NCBI GenBank assembly: GCA_019694555.1
Contig: JAIBBS010000064.1
Location: forward strand, 1 to 40,063
Source: Nannocystaceae bacterium
GTDB lineage: Bacteria; Myxococcota_A; Polyangia; Nannocystales; Nannocystaceae
Reading direction: 5' to 3'
DNA: 40,063 bases
The notes under the pieces were generated by a model. The model searched no databases. It saw only the letters and a list, made by a program, of their open reading frames with translations, and was not told the origin of the DNA. Each line of letters begins with the position of its first letter. Within the stretch, counting starts at the first letter, position 1. Position numbers and translations under genes: made by a program. Below are positions 20,819 through 29,821 of this stretch, in pieces.

Positions 20819-21481
20819 TCAGCCCTCGAAGCCGCGGGCGACCGCTGCCTGCGGCGTGCCGACGCGCACGAACGTGACGTTGAGCTGCGCGCGGCGGGTC
20901 TGCTGCAGCATGCTGTCGATCTGCGACACCAGCGACTCGCGCTCGCGGGCGTTGAGCTCGCGCTGCACCAGCCACGCGTCGAACAGCAGCGGGTCGGTGG
21001 TGGCCCGCATCACGCGATCGAGCTCGACCTCGGCGCGCAGCAGCGACTGCAGCCGACCGTCGAGCTGCCGCATGCTCACGCCGACGTCGTTGCTGCTCTC
21101 GTTCTCGGACTGCACCTTGCCCGGCAGCCGCGAGAGGCTGTGCCGGACGCGACCGAGGGCGTCGGGCGGCACTTGGCCATACAGGGTCGACTGCGCGTCG
21201 GCGTGGGAGAGGTTCACGACCTCGCCGCCGGCGTCGACCACCGCGGCGCGCAGCGCCTGCGCGGTCGCGACGGGATCGGCGACCTCGAGCGTGAGGTTGA
21301 CGTAGGTCGCGAACAGACGGCCCGCGGGGACCACCGGCACCGGTCGCGGCGCCGCGACCTCGGGACCCACGACCGGCTCGGTGCGGCTCTCTGCGAGCGG
21401 TTCGGCCTCGCTGCCGCGGCCGGCGCAGGCCAGCGTCGCCAGGGTCGACAGTGCCAAGACGATCGAGATCGCGCGACGCAT
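20819..21481 (-). CDS. DUF4349-type lipoprotein
   Basis: 220 aa. The lipobox is TLAC (Cys 19). The domain (about 52-215) shows the DUF4349 order: YVNLTLEVADPVATAQALRAAVVDAGGEVVNLS, YGQVPPDALGRVRHSLSRLPGKV, SSNDVGVSMRQLDGRL, and a helical stretch RELNARERESLVSQIDSMLQQTRRAQLNVTFV. Typical members end in a membrane helix; this one stops right after the domain, so it is held only by its lipid. The function is unknown. Unlike many neighbours it has a near-perfect ribosome binding site, GGAGGAGG (21494-21487), ending 5 nt before the ATG. Confidence 0.82.
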   Translation of the reverse strand: MRRAISIVLALSTLATLACAGRGSEAEPLAESRTEPVVGPEVAAPRPVPVVPAGRLFATYVNLTLEVADPVATAQALRAAVVDAGGEVVNLSHADAQSTLYGQVPPDALGRVRHSLSRLPGKVQSENESSNDVGVSMRQLDGRLQSLLRAEVELDRVMRATTDPLLFDAWLVQRELNARERESLVSQIDSMLQQTRRAQLNVTFVRVGTPQAAVARGFEG

Positions 21482-21486
21482 GCAGT

Positions 21487-21494
21487 CCTCCTCC
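21487..21494 (-). promoter_or_regulatory. Strong ribosome binding site GGAGGAGG
   Basis: It is complementary to the 16S rRNA tail and well spaced from the ATG at 21481, fixing that start. It contrasts with the many genes here that lack any such site. Confidence 0.7.
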
Positions 21495-21590
21495 GCGGGC
21501 CCGCGGGCGCTGGGTGAACGCGCGGGCCGCCCAGTGGTTCTGACCGCCCGCGCCGCGGATCGATCGATCGCAGGCAACCGCTCACGGTCC

Positions 21591-22019
21591 CTAGGCGAGC
21601 CGTCGCTCCACCGCCGCGATCACCGCCTGCTCGGCCTGCACCACGACCCCGTCGGCCCACGCGCCGTGGTGCAGGTGCGCGAGCAGCTCCTGCGCCGCCG
21701 CCCGGGGCAGCGCCGCGACCAGCTGCTCCAGGGGTTGCGCCGCGGCGGCAGCGACCTGCGGATCGGCGACGCTGTCGGGTTGCAGCAGCACGATCGACTC
21801 CGCCCAGATCGCGGCGCGTCGGCCGAGGTCGAGGCCGAAGCGATCCATGGTGGTGTCGAGCATCGTACGTTCGCTCGGATGCAGCGCGCCGTCGGACACG
21901 AGCAGGCGCATGAGCACGCGAGCGGCGAGGAATTTCTCCTGTCGGTCCTCGTGCAGCACCGACGCGAGCGCGTCGAAGACCGCGCGCGCGGGGCTCTGGG
22001 GCGCATTCGGGCCGGGCAT
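21591..22019 (-). CDS. TerB-like domain protein
   Basis: 142 aa, soluble and all-helical. EKFLAARVLMRLLVSDGALHPSERTMLDTTMDRFGLD (29-65) matches the core of TerB/TerB-like domains, in which acidic residues after SDG bind metal in related proteins. TerB-type domains occur in tellurite-resistance and stress modules, but no other ter gene is here, so a specific role cannot be given. It diverges from the membrane-protein gene with only 32 bases between starts. Confidence 0.65.
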   Translation of the reverse strand: MPGPNAPQSPARAVFDALASVLHEDRQEKFLAARVLMRLLVSDGALHPSERTMLDTTMDRFGLDLGRRAAIWAESIVLLQPDSVADPQVAAAAAQPLEQLVAALPRAAAQELLAHLHHGAWADGVVVQAEQAVIAAVERRLA

Positions 22020-22028
22020 CGTGGGCGC

Positions 22029-22041
22029 AAGCTGCTAGCTT
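22029..22041. promoter_or_regulatory. Inverted repeat and -10 element in a 32-bp divergent gap
   Basis: AAGCT-GCT-AGCTT lies midway between the TerB-like and TspO-like starts. Its right half overlaps TAGCTT (22036-22041), a possible -10 for the plus-strand gene, which is followed by a GAAGGG ribosome-binding-like stretch. It could be a single operator for both genes. Confidence 0.35.
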
Positions 22042-22051
22042 GAAGGGTGCC

Positions 22052-22504
22052 ATGGCCTGCTCGAACCTGCGTGCTCCGCTGGGATGGTCCGTCGCCGTGG
22101 GTGTGCTGTGGGCGCAGGGTCTGGCCCTGCGGCTGTCGGCGGCGCCGTGGTGGGCGGCGGTCGGGGGGGACGGTGGCGCCGCGGCGGTCGTCGGCGCCGC
22201 GGTGCTCGAGCTCGCGAGCCTGGTCGCGATGGCCATGGCGCTGGGTGCGGCAGTGTCGGCTCAACGCACCGGCTGGCCGTGGACCGCGATGCTGATCGTG
22301 AGCGCCGCGGGGATGCACGCGGTGTGGCCGTGGCTGCTGTTCGGCTCGCACGACGTCGGGCTCGCGCTCGCGTGGGCGAGCGTGCAGGCGCTCGTGCTCG
22401 GCGCGGCCGCGTTGGTGGGGTTGCGCTGGTCGCCGCGCGTCGCGGCACTGCTCGCGATCCCGATCGCGCGCCTGGTGCTGGTCGCGGTCGCGATGCCGAT
22501 CTAG
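22052..22504 (+). CDS. Divergent TspO/MBR-like integral membrane protein
   Basis: 150 aa with about five helices. The C-terminal half resembles TspO: WPWTAMLIVSAAGMHAVWPWLLFGSHDVGLALAW corresponds to the Trp-rich helix and LFFG turn of that family, and SPRVAALLAIPIARLVL to its last helix. The N-terminal SWYxxLxKP ligand loop of true TspO is missing, so porphyrin binding is doubtful. The stop TAG overlaps the opposing gene's stop in the palindrome CTAG. A generic unknown membrane protein is the alternative. Confidence 0.5.
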   Translation: MACSNLRAPLGWSVAVGVLWAQGLALRLSAAPWWAAVGGDGGAAAVVGAAVLELASLVAMAMALGAAVSAQRTGWPWTAMLIVSAAGMHAVWPWLLFGSHDVGLALAWASVQALVLGAAALVGLRWSPRVAALLAIPIARLVLVAVAMPI

Positions 22505-23571
22505 CCCGCCGCGCGCGGCGGTTGCAGTCGCTCGCGCGCGAGCGCGGCCGCGACGTCGCTGGGCGGCAGGCCCTGCGCGGCCGCGCGTGCGAGCACCAGC
22601 GCCGCGGTCTGCTCGATGCCTGCGATCGCGGCGGCGACCTGGGCACGGACGCCCTCGTCCTCGCCCCGCGTGACGGTCCAGACGCCCTCGATGACCGCGC
22701 CCGCGGAGCTGACGATGTCGGGCACCACGAGCACGCCGCGTCGGTGCAGGATCGCGGCCGCGTCGCCGGCGAGCGTGTTGTTGGCCGAGCCGCACACGCC
22801 GCGGCAGGGCACCTGCTGTGCGTTGCGATCGTGCAGCACGCCCCCGCGGGCACACGGCACCAACACGTCGCACGCGATCGACAGCGGCGCGCTCACGCAC
22901 TCGACCCCGGCCGCGCGCGCGCGCTCGCACGCGAGCAACGCCAGGTCGTGGCCGAACACGCGCGCGCCCTGTTGCACGAGCGCGCTCGCGACACGCAGGC
23001 CGACATCGCCGAGCCCCTGGACCACGACCGTGCGACCGCGCGGGCCCTCGTGGCCCAGCGCCGTCCACAACGCGCGCATGGCCGCGAGCACGCCGGCGGC
23101 CGTGGCCGCGCCCGCGGAATTGCTGGCGGGGTTGCAGTGCCGGGTCTGCGCGCGGACAAAGCCCAGCTCGGTCTCACCGGTGCCGACGTCGGGGCCGCAC
23201 ACGTAGCGGCCGCCGAGCCCGTCGATGGTGCGCCCGAGCTCGCCGTAGATCTGCGGCCACGGCTCGCCGGCCAGGCGATCCCACAGCACCGTCTTCGCAC
23301 CGCCCGCGGGCAGCTGCGCGATGGCGCACTTGTCCCGCATCGCGGCCGCGAGCGCGAGCGCGTCGGCCCGCATCGCCGTGGCATCGAGGTAGCCGCAGCG
23401 ACGGATGCCGCCGAAGGCGGGGCCGCGCACGGTCGAGTCGATGACGATGAGCCCGCGCGCGGTGCCATCGTGCCCGGTCAGCGCGAGGATCTGCTCGGGC
23501 GCGGGCGCGTCGCCGGCGTAGGTCATGCGCGCGAGCATCGCAAGAGTGCGCGGGCTCGGATACCCTGCCAT
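22501..23571 (-). CDS. Leucine dehydrogenase-type Glu/Leu/Phe/Val dehydrogenase
   Basis: 356 aa, an NAD-dependent amino acid dehydrogenase (oxidative deamination of a branched-chain or aromatic amino acid). Catalytic signature MRDKCAIAQLPAGGAKTVLWD has substrate Lys K81 and catalytic Lys K93. GPDVGTGETELGFV follows, then the Rossmann loop VVVQGLGDVG, and GSANNTLAGD, as in leucine dehydrogenases. Substrate specificity cannot be fixed. The start at 23571 lies 14 bases from the divergent kinase start; an internal ATG at 23526 would match the usual family N-terminus better and is a real alternative. Confidence 0.9.
   Translation of the reverse strand: MAGYPSPRTLAMLARMTYAGDAPAPEQILALTGHDGTARGLIVIDSTVRGPAFGGIRRCGYLDATAMRADALALAAAMRDKCAIAQLPAGGAKTVLWDRLAGEPWPQIYGELGRTIDGLGGRYVCGPDVGTGETELGFVRAQTRHCNPASNSAGAATAAGVLAAMRALWTALGHEGPRGRTVVVQGLGDVGLRVASALVQQGARVFGHDLALLACERARAAGVECVSAPLSIACDVLVPCARGGVLHDRNAQQVPCRGVCGSANNTLAGDAAAILHRRGVLVVPDIVSSAGAVIEGVWTVTRGEDEGVRAQVAAAIAGIEQTAALVLARAAAQGLPPSDVAAALARERLQPPRAAG
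23561..23566 (+). promoter_or_regulatory. -10 element TACCCT for the WD40 kinase
   Basis: It lies 19 nt before the GTG at 23586 and inside the first codons of the opposing dehydrogenase gene if that starts at 23571. Confidence 0.35.
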
Positions 23572-23585
23572 CACCGCGCGCGATC

Positions 23586-26500
23586 GTGAGGGACGAGGCC
23601 GACACCACGCTCGTGCCGGAGGACCCGGAGCGCACCGGCGCGGCGGCGGCCGGCGAGCCGGCGCAATCGGGGCTGCTCGGCGTGGTCGTGCGCGGCCGCT
23701 ACGAGGTCCGCGGACGCGTCGCCGCCGGTGGCGGTGGCCGCATCATGGCGGTGTTCGATCGCCAGCTCGGTCGCGAGGTCGCGATCAAGGAGCTGCACGA
23801 CGGCGCGGACGGGGCCGCGTCCGCACGGTTCGTGCGCGAGGCGCTGCTGACCGCCAGTCTGCAGCACCCCAACATCGTGCCGGTCTACGACGCCGGTCGC
23901 TGGCCCAGCGGCGAGCCGTTCTTCGCGATGAAGCTCGTCGACGGGCGGCCGCTGAGCGCCGTGATCGCCGAGGCGACCACGCTCGAGGCTCGGCTCGCGC
24001 TGCTGCCCCACGTGCTGGGCTGTGCCGAGGGCGTCGCGTTCGCGCACGCGCAGGGCGTGATCCACCGCGATCTCAAGCCCGCCAACGTGCTGGTCGGACG
24101 CTTCGGCGAGACCGTCGTGATCGACTGGGGCCTGGCCAAGCGCATCGACGAGCGCGCCGAGCTGCGCGAGGCCGGCGCGAGCGCGACCCCCAGCGATCCC
24201 CGCGTCGCCGAGCTCAGCGCCGCCGGCAGCGTGCTGGGCACGCCGGCGTACATGGCACCGGAGCAGGCCCGCGGCAACGACACCGACGCGCGCGCGGACG
24301 TCTACGCCCTGGGCGCGATGCTCGATCACCTGCTGTCGGGCGCACCGCCGTACGGCGGCGGCGCGTGGATGGAGGTGCTGGGCATGGTGCTGGTGGGTCC
24401 GCCGGCGCCGCTGCGCGAGCGCGCCCCGGGGGCGCCCGAGGAGCTGGTGGCGATCGTCGCCAAGGCCATGGACCGCGACCGCGAGCGACGCTACCGCGAC
24501 GCGGCGGCGTTCGCCGCGGACCTGCGCAACTTCCAGACCGGGCGCATCGTCGGCGCGCATCGATACTCGTGGTCGCAGCACGTGTCCCGCTTCGTGCGGC
24601 GCCATCGCGTCGCCGTCGCGGTGACCGCGGCCGCGTTGGTCTCGCTCGCGACCGTGGGCTCGTGGGGACTGGTGCGCATCGTCGACGAACGCAACGCCGC
24701 GCGCGCGGCCGAGCAGACCGCGGCCGCGTCGCGCGATCAAGCCGAGCGTGACCGTGCCGAGGCCGAGCGCGCGCGCGACCAGGCCGAGGATCACGCGGAC
24801 GGAATCCTGTTGGAACAGGCCCGCGGCGCCGCCGAGCGCAACCCCGCGCTGGCGATCACGCGGCTCGATCAGCTCGGTCCCCGCTTCGCGCGTTGGGGTG
24901 CGGCGCAGGTGATCGCCGAGAACGCCCGCGCCCACGGCCTGCCGCTGTACCTGCGTCGCTGCGACGGCGCGCGCGGCTGCACGCCGGTACGGCTGGGGCA
25001 GGTGGCCTTCGACGAGCAGGGCGCGCGGCTGCTCGCGACCACGCGCGAGGGCGAGGTCGCGTGGTTCGACGGCGCGACCGGTGTGCTCGAGCGCGTGGTG
25101 CCCGGACTCGCCGACGTCGACGCCGCGGTGGCGCTGCCCGACGGCGGCCTCGCGATCGCGCAGGGTCCGGTGATCTCGCTGGTCGCGCCCGGCGGCACCG
25201 CGGTCGAGCTCGCGCGTCACGACGGCGACGTGGTCGTGCTCGCGGTGGCCACGGGTCCGCGGGTGCTCGCGCTGTCGCAGCGCGATGCGCTGGGCGTGTG
25301 GTCGCTCGACGGCACCGCCGCGCCGCCGATCGCGTGCGTGCGACCCAGCGCGGCCGGGCGCGCGCCCGTGCTGGTCTCGGGCGATGGCCGCCGCGTGCTC
25401 ACGCTCTCGCTCGAAGGCCTACGGCTCGACGAGCTCGACACCGGCGTGCAGCACCACCTGCCGGTCGACGGGCTCGCGCCGCATGTGCTCGCGCTCGATC
25501 ATGGCGGCGCGCGCGTGGCCTTCGCCGGCAACGACGGTCAGCGCGCGGTGTGGGACGTCGCCAGCGATCGCCGCATCGCGGTGCCCGCGGGCCTGGGCGC
25601 GGTCAGTGTCGCCGGGCTCTCGGGCGACGGACGCGTGCTCGTGGCCGGCAGCTTCGACGGCAGCCTGCGCGCGTTGACGCTCGACGACGGCGCCATGCGG
25701 CTGGTCGACGTCCACGAGGCGATGGTCACCGACCTCGCGATCGACGACGAAGGCCGCGTGGTCTCGGCCGCCGGCGACGGCGAGCTCCGCATCAACCGGC
25801 TCGACGGCAGCGATCGCCGCGTGGTCGGCGGGCAGGGCGGGACCGCGGCGGACGTGTCGCTGGGCGCGCCCGGGCGCGCGGTGATCGGCACCGTGGGCGG
25901 CCACCACTGGCTGTGGTCCGAGCGCACGGGCGAGCAGCGCGTGGTGATGCGCGAGCCGGTGGGCCTCACTGCGATGGTCGCCGACGCCGAGGGCACGCCA
26001 TGGGTCGGAACCGGCGGCGGCGAGCTGGTCGCGGTCGATCTCGATCGCGGCGCGGGCATGCGCGTGCGCGTGGGCACGACGGCGATCCAGCGCATCGCGG
26101 TCGGCCGCGACGTCGTGGCCGGCGGTGACGAGACCGGCATGGTCGCGGCGTTCGATCGCCGCGGCGGCGTGGTCGTGCCGCCGCTGGATGTCGGCAACGG
26201 CGTGCGCGCGCTGGCGCTGTCGCCCGACGGCCGCTGGCTCGCGGCCGGCGGTGGCGGCCAGCTCGGGGCGACGTTGTTCGCGCTGCGCGAGGGCGACGAG
26301 CGCCGCGAGCTGGGCGGGCTGTCGCGGCCGCTGTCGACGCTGGCGTGGTTGCCCGACGGTCGGCTCGCGATGGCGCCGTTCGATCGCGAGTTGGTGCTGT
26401 TCGCGACCGACTTCACGCCGCAGCAACGCTGGCGCGAGCACGACGACGAGATCTGGCACGTGGCCGCGTCCCACGACGGCCGCTGGCTCGCGAGCATCGG

Positions 26501-26978
26501 TCGCGACAATCGCCTGGTGATCTACGACCTCGCGACCGGCACCGCGACGCGCCACAGCCCCACCGCCGGCGCGTTCACGCTGCGCTTCACCGCCGACGAC
26601 ACCGCGCTGGTGCTCGACGGGCGCGACCTGGTGCTGCGCCGCTTCGAGCTCGCGAGCGCGACCGTGACGCAGCACTACGTCGGTCACGGTTCGTTCGTGA
26701 CGGATGCAGCGCTGGTCGCAGGCTCGCCGCGGATGGTCTCGTCCGCGGTCGACGGCACGCTGCGGATCTGGAACCTCGCCGACGGCGAGAACCGGGTGCT
26801 GCGCGGACACCAGGCCGGCGTCAGCGCGGTGCTGGCGGTGCCCAGCCGCGGCGAGGTCGTCTCGGCCTCGCACGATGGCACGCTGCGAGCGTGGCGCGAT
26901 GCGTTGCCCGCCGACCGCGAGGGCCTGCGCGCGTGGCTGCGCGAGACCCGGGCCGTGGTCGACGTGCAACCGAAGTGA
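23586..26978 (+). CDS. Membrane Ser/Thr kinase with C-terminal WD40-like beta-propeller
   Basis: 1130 aa. The kinase domain (about 40-315) has a Gly loop AAGGGGRI, K68 in VAIKEL, HRDLKPAN (160-167) and VIDWGLAK, a DWG in place of DFG (180-182); APE is intact. A single membrane helix (about 342-364) and a charged coiled coil (367-403, RDQAERDRAEAERARDQAED) lead to a roughly 700-residue propeller with WD-like blades, for example VVSAAGDGELRINRLDG, LASIGRDNRLVIYDLATG, VVSASHDGTLRAWRD. This is a large myxobacterial-type receptor-like kinase; the propeller probably binds a ligand or partner. The GTG start gives a sensible N-terminus. Confidence 0.93.
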   Translation: MRDEADTTLVPEDPERTGAAAAGEPAQSGLLGVVVRGRYEVRGRVAAGGGGRIMAVFDRQLGREVAIKELHDGADGAASARFVREALLTASLQHPNIVPVYDAGRWPSGEPFFAMKLVDGRPLSAVIAEATTLEARLALLPHVLGCAEGVAFAHAQGVIHRDLKPANVLVGRFGETVVIDWGLAKRIDERAELREAGASATPSDPRVAELSAAGSVLGTPAYMAPEQARGNDTDARADVYALGAMLDHLLSGAPPYGGGAWMEVLGMVLVGPPAPLRERAPGAPEELVAIVAKAMDRDRERRYRDAAAFAADLRNFQTGRIVGAHRYSWSQHVSRFVRRHRVAVAVTAAALVSLATVGSWGLVRIVDERNAARAAEQTAAASRDQAERDRAEAERARDQAEDHADGILLEQARGAAERNPALAITRLDQLGPRFARWGAAQVIAENARAHGLPLYLRRCDGARGCTPVRLGQVAFDEQGARLLATTREGEVAWFDGATGVLERVVPGLADVDAAVALPDGGLAIAQGPVISLVAPGGTAVELARHDGDVVVLAVATGPRVLALSQRDALGVWSLDGTAAPPIACVRPSAAGRAPVLVSGDGRRVLTLSLEGLRLDELDTGVQHHLPVDGLAPHVLALDHGGARVAFAGNDGQRAVWDVASDRRIAVPAGLGAVSVAGLSGDGRVLVAGSFDGSLRALTLDDGAMRLVDVHEAMVTDLAIDDEGRVVSAAGDGELRINRLDGSDRRVVGGQGGTAADVSLGAPGRAVIGTVGGHHWLWSERTGEQRVVMREPVGLTAMVADAEGTPWVGTGGGELVAVDLDRGAGMRVRVGTTAIQRIAVGRDVVAGGDETGMVAAFDRRGGVVVPPLDVGNGVRALALSPDGRWLAAGGGGQLGATLFALREGDERRELGGLSRPLSTLAWLPDGRLAMAPFDRELVLFATDFTPQQRWREHDDEIWHVAASHDGRWLASIGRDNRLVIYDLATGTATRHSPTAGAFTLRFTADDTALVLDGRDLVLRRFELASATVTQHYVGHGSFVTDAALVAGSPRMVSSAVDGTLRIWNLADGENRVLRGHQAGVSAVLAVPSRGEVVSASHDGTLRAWRDALPADREGLRAWLRETRAVVDVQPK

Positions 26979-26985
26979 CGATCGA

Positions 26986-28359
26986 TCAACCGCTCGGCGC
27001 GCCGCCGCCGGCGTGCGTGAGCGCGTAGCCGGTCATGTCGCTGTACGTGTAGGCGCCGACGAGGCCGTAGTACGAGGTCACGGTGCCGGTGACCTTGTCG
27101 ATTCGGTGCGCGCCGTCGCCGTAGGCCACGGTCCACACGTAGCCGTAGTAGTCGATGCTCACGCCGTAGGAGCCGGGCGTGGGCCAGTTCGCGACCGGCA
27201 GCAGCGTCTGGCGATCGATGCCGATCACGCCCGCGCCGCCGGCCATCCACACCAGGCCGTCGTCCCCGGCCTCGGCCATGCAGCCGGCATAGCCGCCGCC
27301 GTTGCCGGTCATCCACGTCTCGGTCATCGGATCGAAGCGACCGAAGGTCGACGAGCAGGCCCAGACGTAGCCGTCGGAGTCGACCGTCATGCCGTAGCTC
27401 GACACCGGCACCGGCCAGGTCGTGTACTCGAGGTCGTCGATGTCGACGCGCACGAGCATCACGCCGCCGAGCTTGGTGCCCCAGAAGTTGCCCTCGCCGT
27501 CCACGGCGCCGCCGTAGATGCCGTAGTAGTCGTTGGGGAAGCCGGCGAGCGTGACCATGTCGACGACCGCGCCGTCCTCACCATCGAGCAGCAGCACGTC
27601 GGTCTGCTGGCCGACACGGCCCGAGGTCCACAGGTACACGTCCTCGTACTCGCACAGGTCCTCGTTGAAGGTGCCCTGCGTCCACGCGACCGGTCGCTGG
27701 CTCTCGTAGTTGAAGGGGGTGTGCCACGCGATGCACTCCTCTTCGCCCCACGCGAGGAAGTTGGAGTCGGTCGAGGTCTGGATGCCGGGGCTGCCGTTGG
27801 ATTCCTGGCAGCGCTCCTCGAGCGCGTAGATCTTGGTCACGCCGCCGGAGCGGTTCGCGACCGCGACGTCGCCCTCGAGGTTGACCGACGTGCGCGAGGG
27901 GTTGCCGGCGCTGTCGGGGCGGACGATGAAGCGGCCGACCTCGGTGACGGTCTGCGTGTCGATCTTCGAGATCGTGCCCTGCGTGCTGTTGGCCGCCCAC
28001 AGGAACGAGAACTCGGGATCGCCGCCGCCCATCGTGCAGGGCTTGCCCGCGAAGTCGGGTTGGATGCCGAGGTCGAACTTCGGGCCGGTGCCGACGGACT
28101 CGGCCGAGCCGTTGCTGGTCTCCGTGGTCGCCGCGGTCGCACTCGCGCTGGCGCTGGCGCTGGCGCTGGCCTGCGAGTCGGTGCCGTCGGCGCTGCCCGT
28201 GCCGGTCTCGCTGCCGCTCGCGCTGGCGCTGCTGCCGATGCCGCCCGAGCTGCCGTCACCGCCGCCGGTGTCTTTGGTATCGCTGCTTCCGCACGCGGCA
28301 CCGAGGCCCAGCACCATCGTGCCGACCGCGGCCATGCATCCAATCGTCCAACGAGTCAT
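26986..28359 (-). CDS. Lipoprotein with NHL/Vgb-like beta-propeller
   Basis: 457 aa. Lipobox GAAC (Cys 23), then a low-complexity Ser/Ala/Gly/Thr linker to about 95 that includes an alternating Ala-Ser run. From about 105 repeated blades appear: FLWAANSTQGTISKIDTQTVTEVGRF, YGIYGGAVDGEGNFWGTKLGG, YGMTVDSDGYVWACSS, YGVSIDYYGYVWTVAYGDGAHRID. These Tyr-Gly-x-x-x-Asp-x-x-G-x-x-W units are those of virginiamycin-B-lyase-like or NHL propellers. The function is unknown. It converges on the WD40 kinase 7 bases away. Confidence 0.87.
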   Translation of the reverse strand: MTRWTIGCMAAVGTMVLGLGAACGSSDTKDTGGGDGSSGGIGSSASASGSETGTGSADGTDSQASASASASASATAATTETSNGSAESVGTGPKFDLGIQPDFAGKPCTMGGGDPEFSFLWAANSTQGTISKIDTQTVTEVGRFIVRPDSAGNPSRTSVNLEGDVAVANRSGGVTKIYALEERCQESNGSPGIQTSTDSNFLAWGEEECIAWHTPFNYESQRPVAWTQGTFNEDLCEYEDVYLWTSGRVGQQTDVLLLDGEDGAVVDMVTLAGFPNDYYGIYGGAVDGEGNFWGTKLGGVMLVRVDIDDLEYTTWPVPVSSYGMTVDSDGYVWACSSTFGRFDPMTETWMTGNGGGYAGCMAEAGDDGLVWMAGGAGVIGIDRQTLLPVANWPTPGSYGVSIDYYGYVWTVAYGDGAHRIDKVTGTVTSYYGLVGAYTYSDMTGYALTHAGGGAPSG

Positions 28360-28386
28360 GTGCTGCCCCCGAACAGGACCCTCGCA

Positions 28387-28416
28387 TGTTTCCCCGGGCC
28401 CGGACAAGCGGGAACA
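28387..28416 (-). terminator. Hairpin downstream of the PH-domain operon
   Basis: TGTTTCCC and GGGAACA can pair with one bulge around an inner CCGGGCCCGG palindrome. It lies 16 bases beyond the stop at 28432, a sensible position for the end of the CoA-transferase/PH operon. No T-tract. Confidence 0.3.
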
Positions 28417-28431
28417 CCGGGCGCGGCGGGC

Positions 28432-29241
28432 TCACGCGGGGGTCTGCGGCGTGCGTTGGCCCGGGGGACCCTTGGTGCCCGCGGCCACCAGGGCCTGCGC
28501 CGCGACGCGGGCCTCGTGGGCGGTCTGCACGAGCAGACGCAGTGTCGCCGCGGTGTCGGGCGCCGCGGCGTCGGGGCCTGCGCCGTGCGAGCCGAGCGAC
28601 GCCTGTGCTCCGGTGTGTGCATCGTCGGGATCGCCCAGGCCGGCGCCATCCTTCTTCATGCGCGCGACGACCATCGCCTGGATCCGCGCGGCGTCCTGCA
28701 GCCCGCGCAGGTGGCCGACGTGCATCGAGCGTTGCCCGGGCTGCTCGACCGCACCGCCGCCGGCGGTCTGCACCCGCACGTCCGCGATGCCGAACGCGCG
28801 CTGCAGCGGGCCCTGCTGCACGACGACGTTCTGCACGTTGGCATAGGTCAGCGTCATGTCGTGGATCACGAGCACGCCCTCGCGGATCCGCAGGCTGCGA
28901 TCGGTGATCACGTACCAGCGCTGCTCGTAGTCGAGTCGCTGCAGCGCGACGCCGATCGGCAGCGACAGCAGCCAGGTGATGCCGACGATCCACTCGAGCA
29001 CGCGCACGATCGTCAGCATCACCGCCGGCGGCGGCTTGCTGCCCAGCGCCGCGGCCACCTCGATCGACACCAGCGGCGTCGCGAGTGCGGCCGCGAGCAG
29101 GAGCCGGCCCAGCAGCCACAGGCACAGCCGATAGCGCAGGTACGCGGCCGCGGGGTGCACGACCGTGCCCGCGCGCGCGGCCTTGGGCGGCGGCGGGATC
29201 GCGCAGACCTCGGTGACCAGACGCAGGAATGCGGAGCCCAT
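28432..29241 (-). CDS. Bacterial PH-domain (YdbS-like) membrane protein, second copy
   Basis: 269 aa. Two membrane helices (about 36-60 and 75-103) are followed by a YdbS-type PH domain: YEQRWYVITDRSLRIREGVLVIHDMTLTYANVQNVVVQQGPLQRAFGIADVRVQTAGGG. The last 80 residues are Ala/Gly/Asp-rich and probably disordered. Homologues such as Bacillus YdbS/YdbT act in membrane stress and resistance to certain toxins, but the role here is unproven. It starts 9 bases after the preceding PH gene; the pair likely forms one complex. Confidence 0.85.
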   Translation of the reverse strand: MGSAFLRLVTEVCAIPPPPKAARAGTVVHPAAAYLRYRLCLWLLGRLLLAAALATPLVSIEVAAALGSKPPPAVMLTIVRVLEWIVGITWLLSLPIGVALQRLDYEQRWYVITDRSLRIREGVLVIHDMTLTYANVQNVVVQQGPLQRAFGIADVRVQTAGGGAVEQPGQRSMHVGHLRGLQDAARIQAMVVARMKKDGAGLGDPDDAHTGAQASLGSHGAGPDAAAPDTAATLRLLVQTAHEARVAAQALVAAGTKGPPGQRTPQTPA

Positions 29242-29250
29242 GGGTTGCGC

Positions 29251-29808
29251 TCAGCTCGACGGCGGCGAGGGTGTCAGGCGCGCGAGTGCATCGCGGATGC
29301 CGGCCAGCTCGGTGGTGACCTGCTGCAGCGCGTCGACGATCGCGCTGCCCTCGATCGCGCCGGGCAGCGCCGCGGGCTCGGCCTGCCCGCGCATCTTGGC
29401 GTAGAGGAAGTCGCGCACCTGCTCGAACTCCAGCAGGCCCTCGATGGTCATCTCCGCCGAGGCCGAACCCGCCGCGGTCTGGACCAGCACGTCGGCGAGG
29501 CCGAGCCAGCGCTGGAACAGACCCGAGCGCAGATGGATGTCCTGGATGCGCCGGTAGGTGAGGTTGACCTCGCGGCGGAACAGGATGCCCCAGCGCATGT
29601 GCACGCCCTCGGCGTCGAAGCGATAGCGCATCGAGTGATAGCGGAAGTAGAGCACCGGCAGCAGCACCACCAGCGCGGGGCCGGTCAGCAGCGCGCGCAG
29701 CAGGTACAGCGTCCACAGCTTGGGGTGCGGGCGCTCGATGGACGCGATCTCGGCCGGCAGCCCGCCGCGGGCACCGGGACCCGGAGGTGTCGCGAGCGCG
29801 GTGCCCAT
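29251..29808 (-). CDS. Bacterial PH-domain (YdbS-like) membrane protein, first copy
   Basis: 185 aa. One long hydrophobic stretch (about 32-55, WTLYLLRALLTGPALVVLLP) precedes the PH domain: YHSMRYRFDAEGVHMRWGILFRREVNLTYRRIQDIHLRSGLFQRWLGLADVLVQTAAGS. This matches the bPH2 signature (YR-F-x-EG-V-R-G-hh-R-x-x-x-L-T-Y-x-R-I-Q). It lies 13 bases downstream of the CoA-transferase stop, forming the middle gene of a three-gene operon. Confidence 0.87.
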   Translation of the reverse strand: MGTALATPPGPGARGGLPAEIASIERPHPKLWTLYLLRALLTGPALVVLLPVLYFRYHSMRYRFDAEGVHMRWGILFRREVNLTYRRIQDIHLRSGLFQRWLGLADVLVQTAAGSASAEMTIEGLLEFEQVRDFLYAKMRGQAEPAALPGAIEGSAIVDALQQVTTELAGIRDALARLTPSPPSS

Positions 29809-29821
29809 CGCAATCGGCGTA

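Noticed and set aside
21559..21572. Run of GATC units upstream of the DUF4349 gene
   Set aside because: Short, and GATC/CGATCG words are common throughout this window; no spacing or symmetry suggests an operator.
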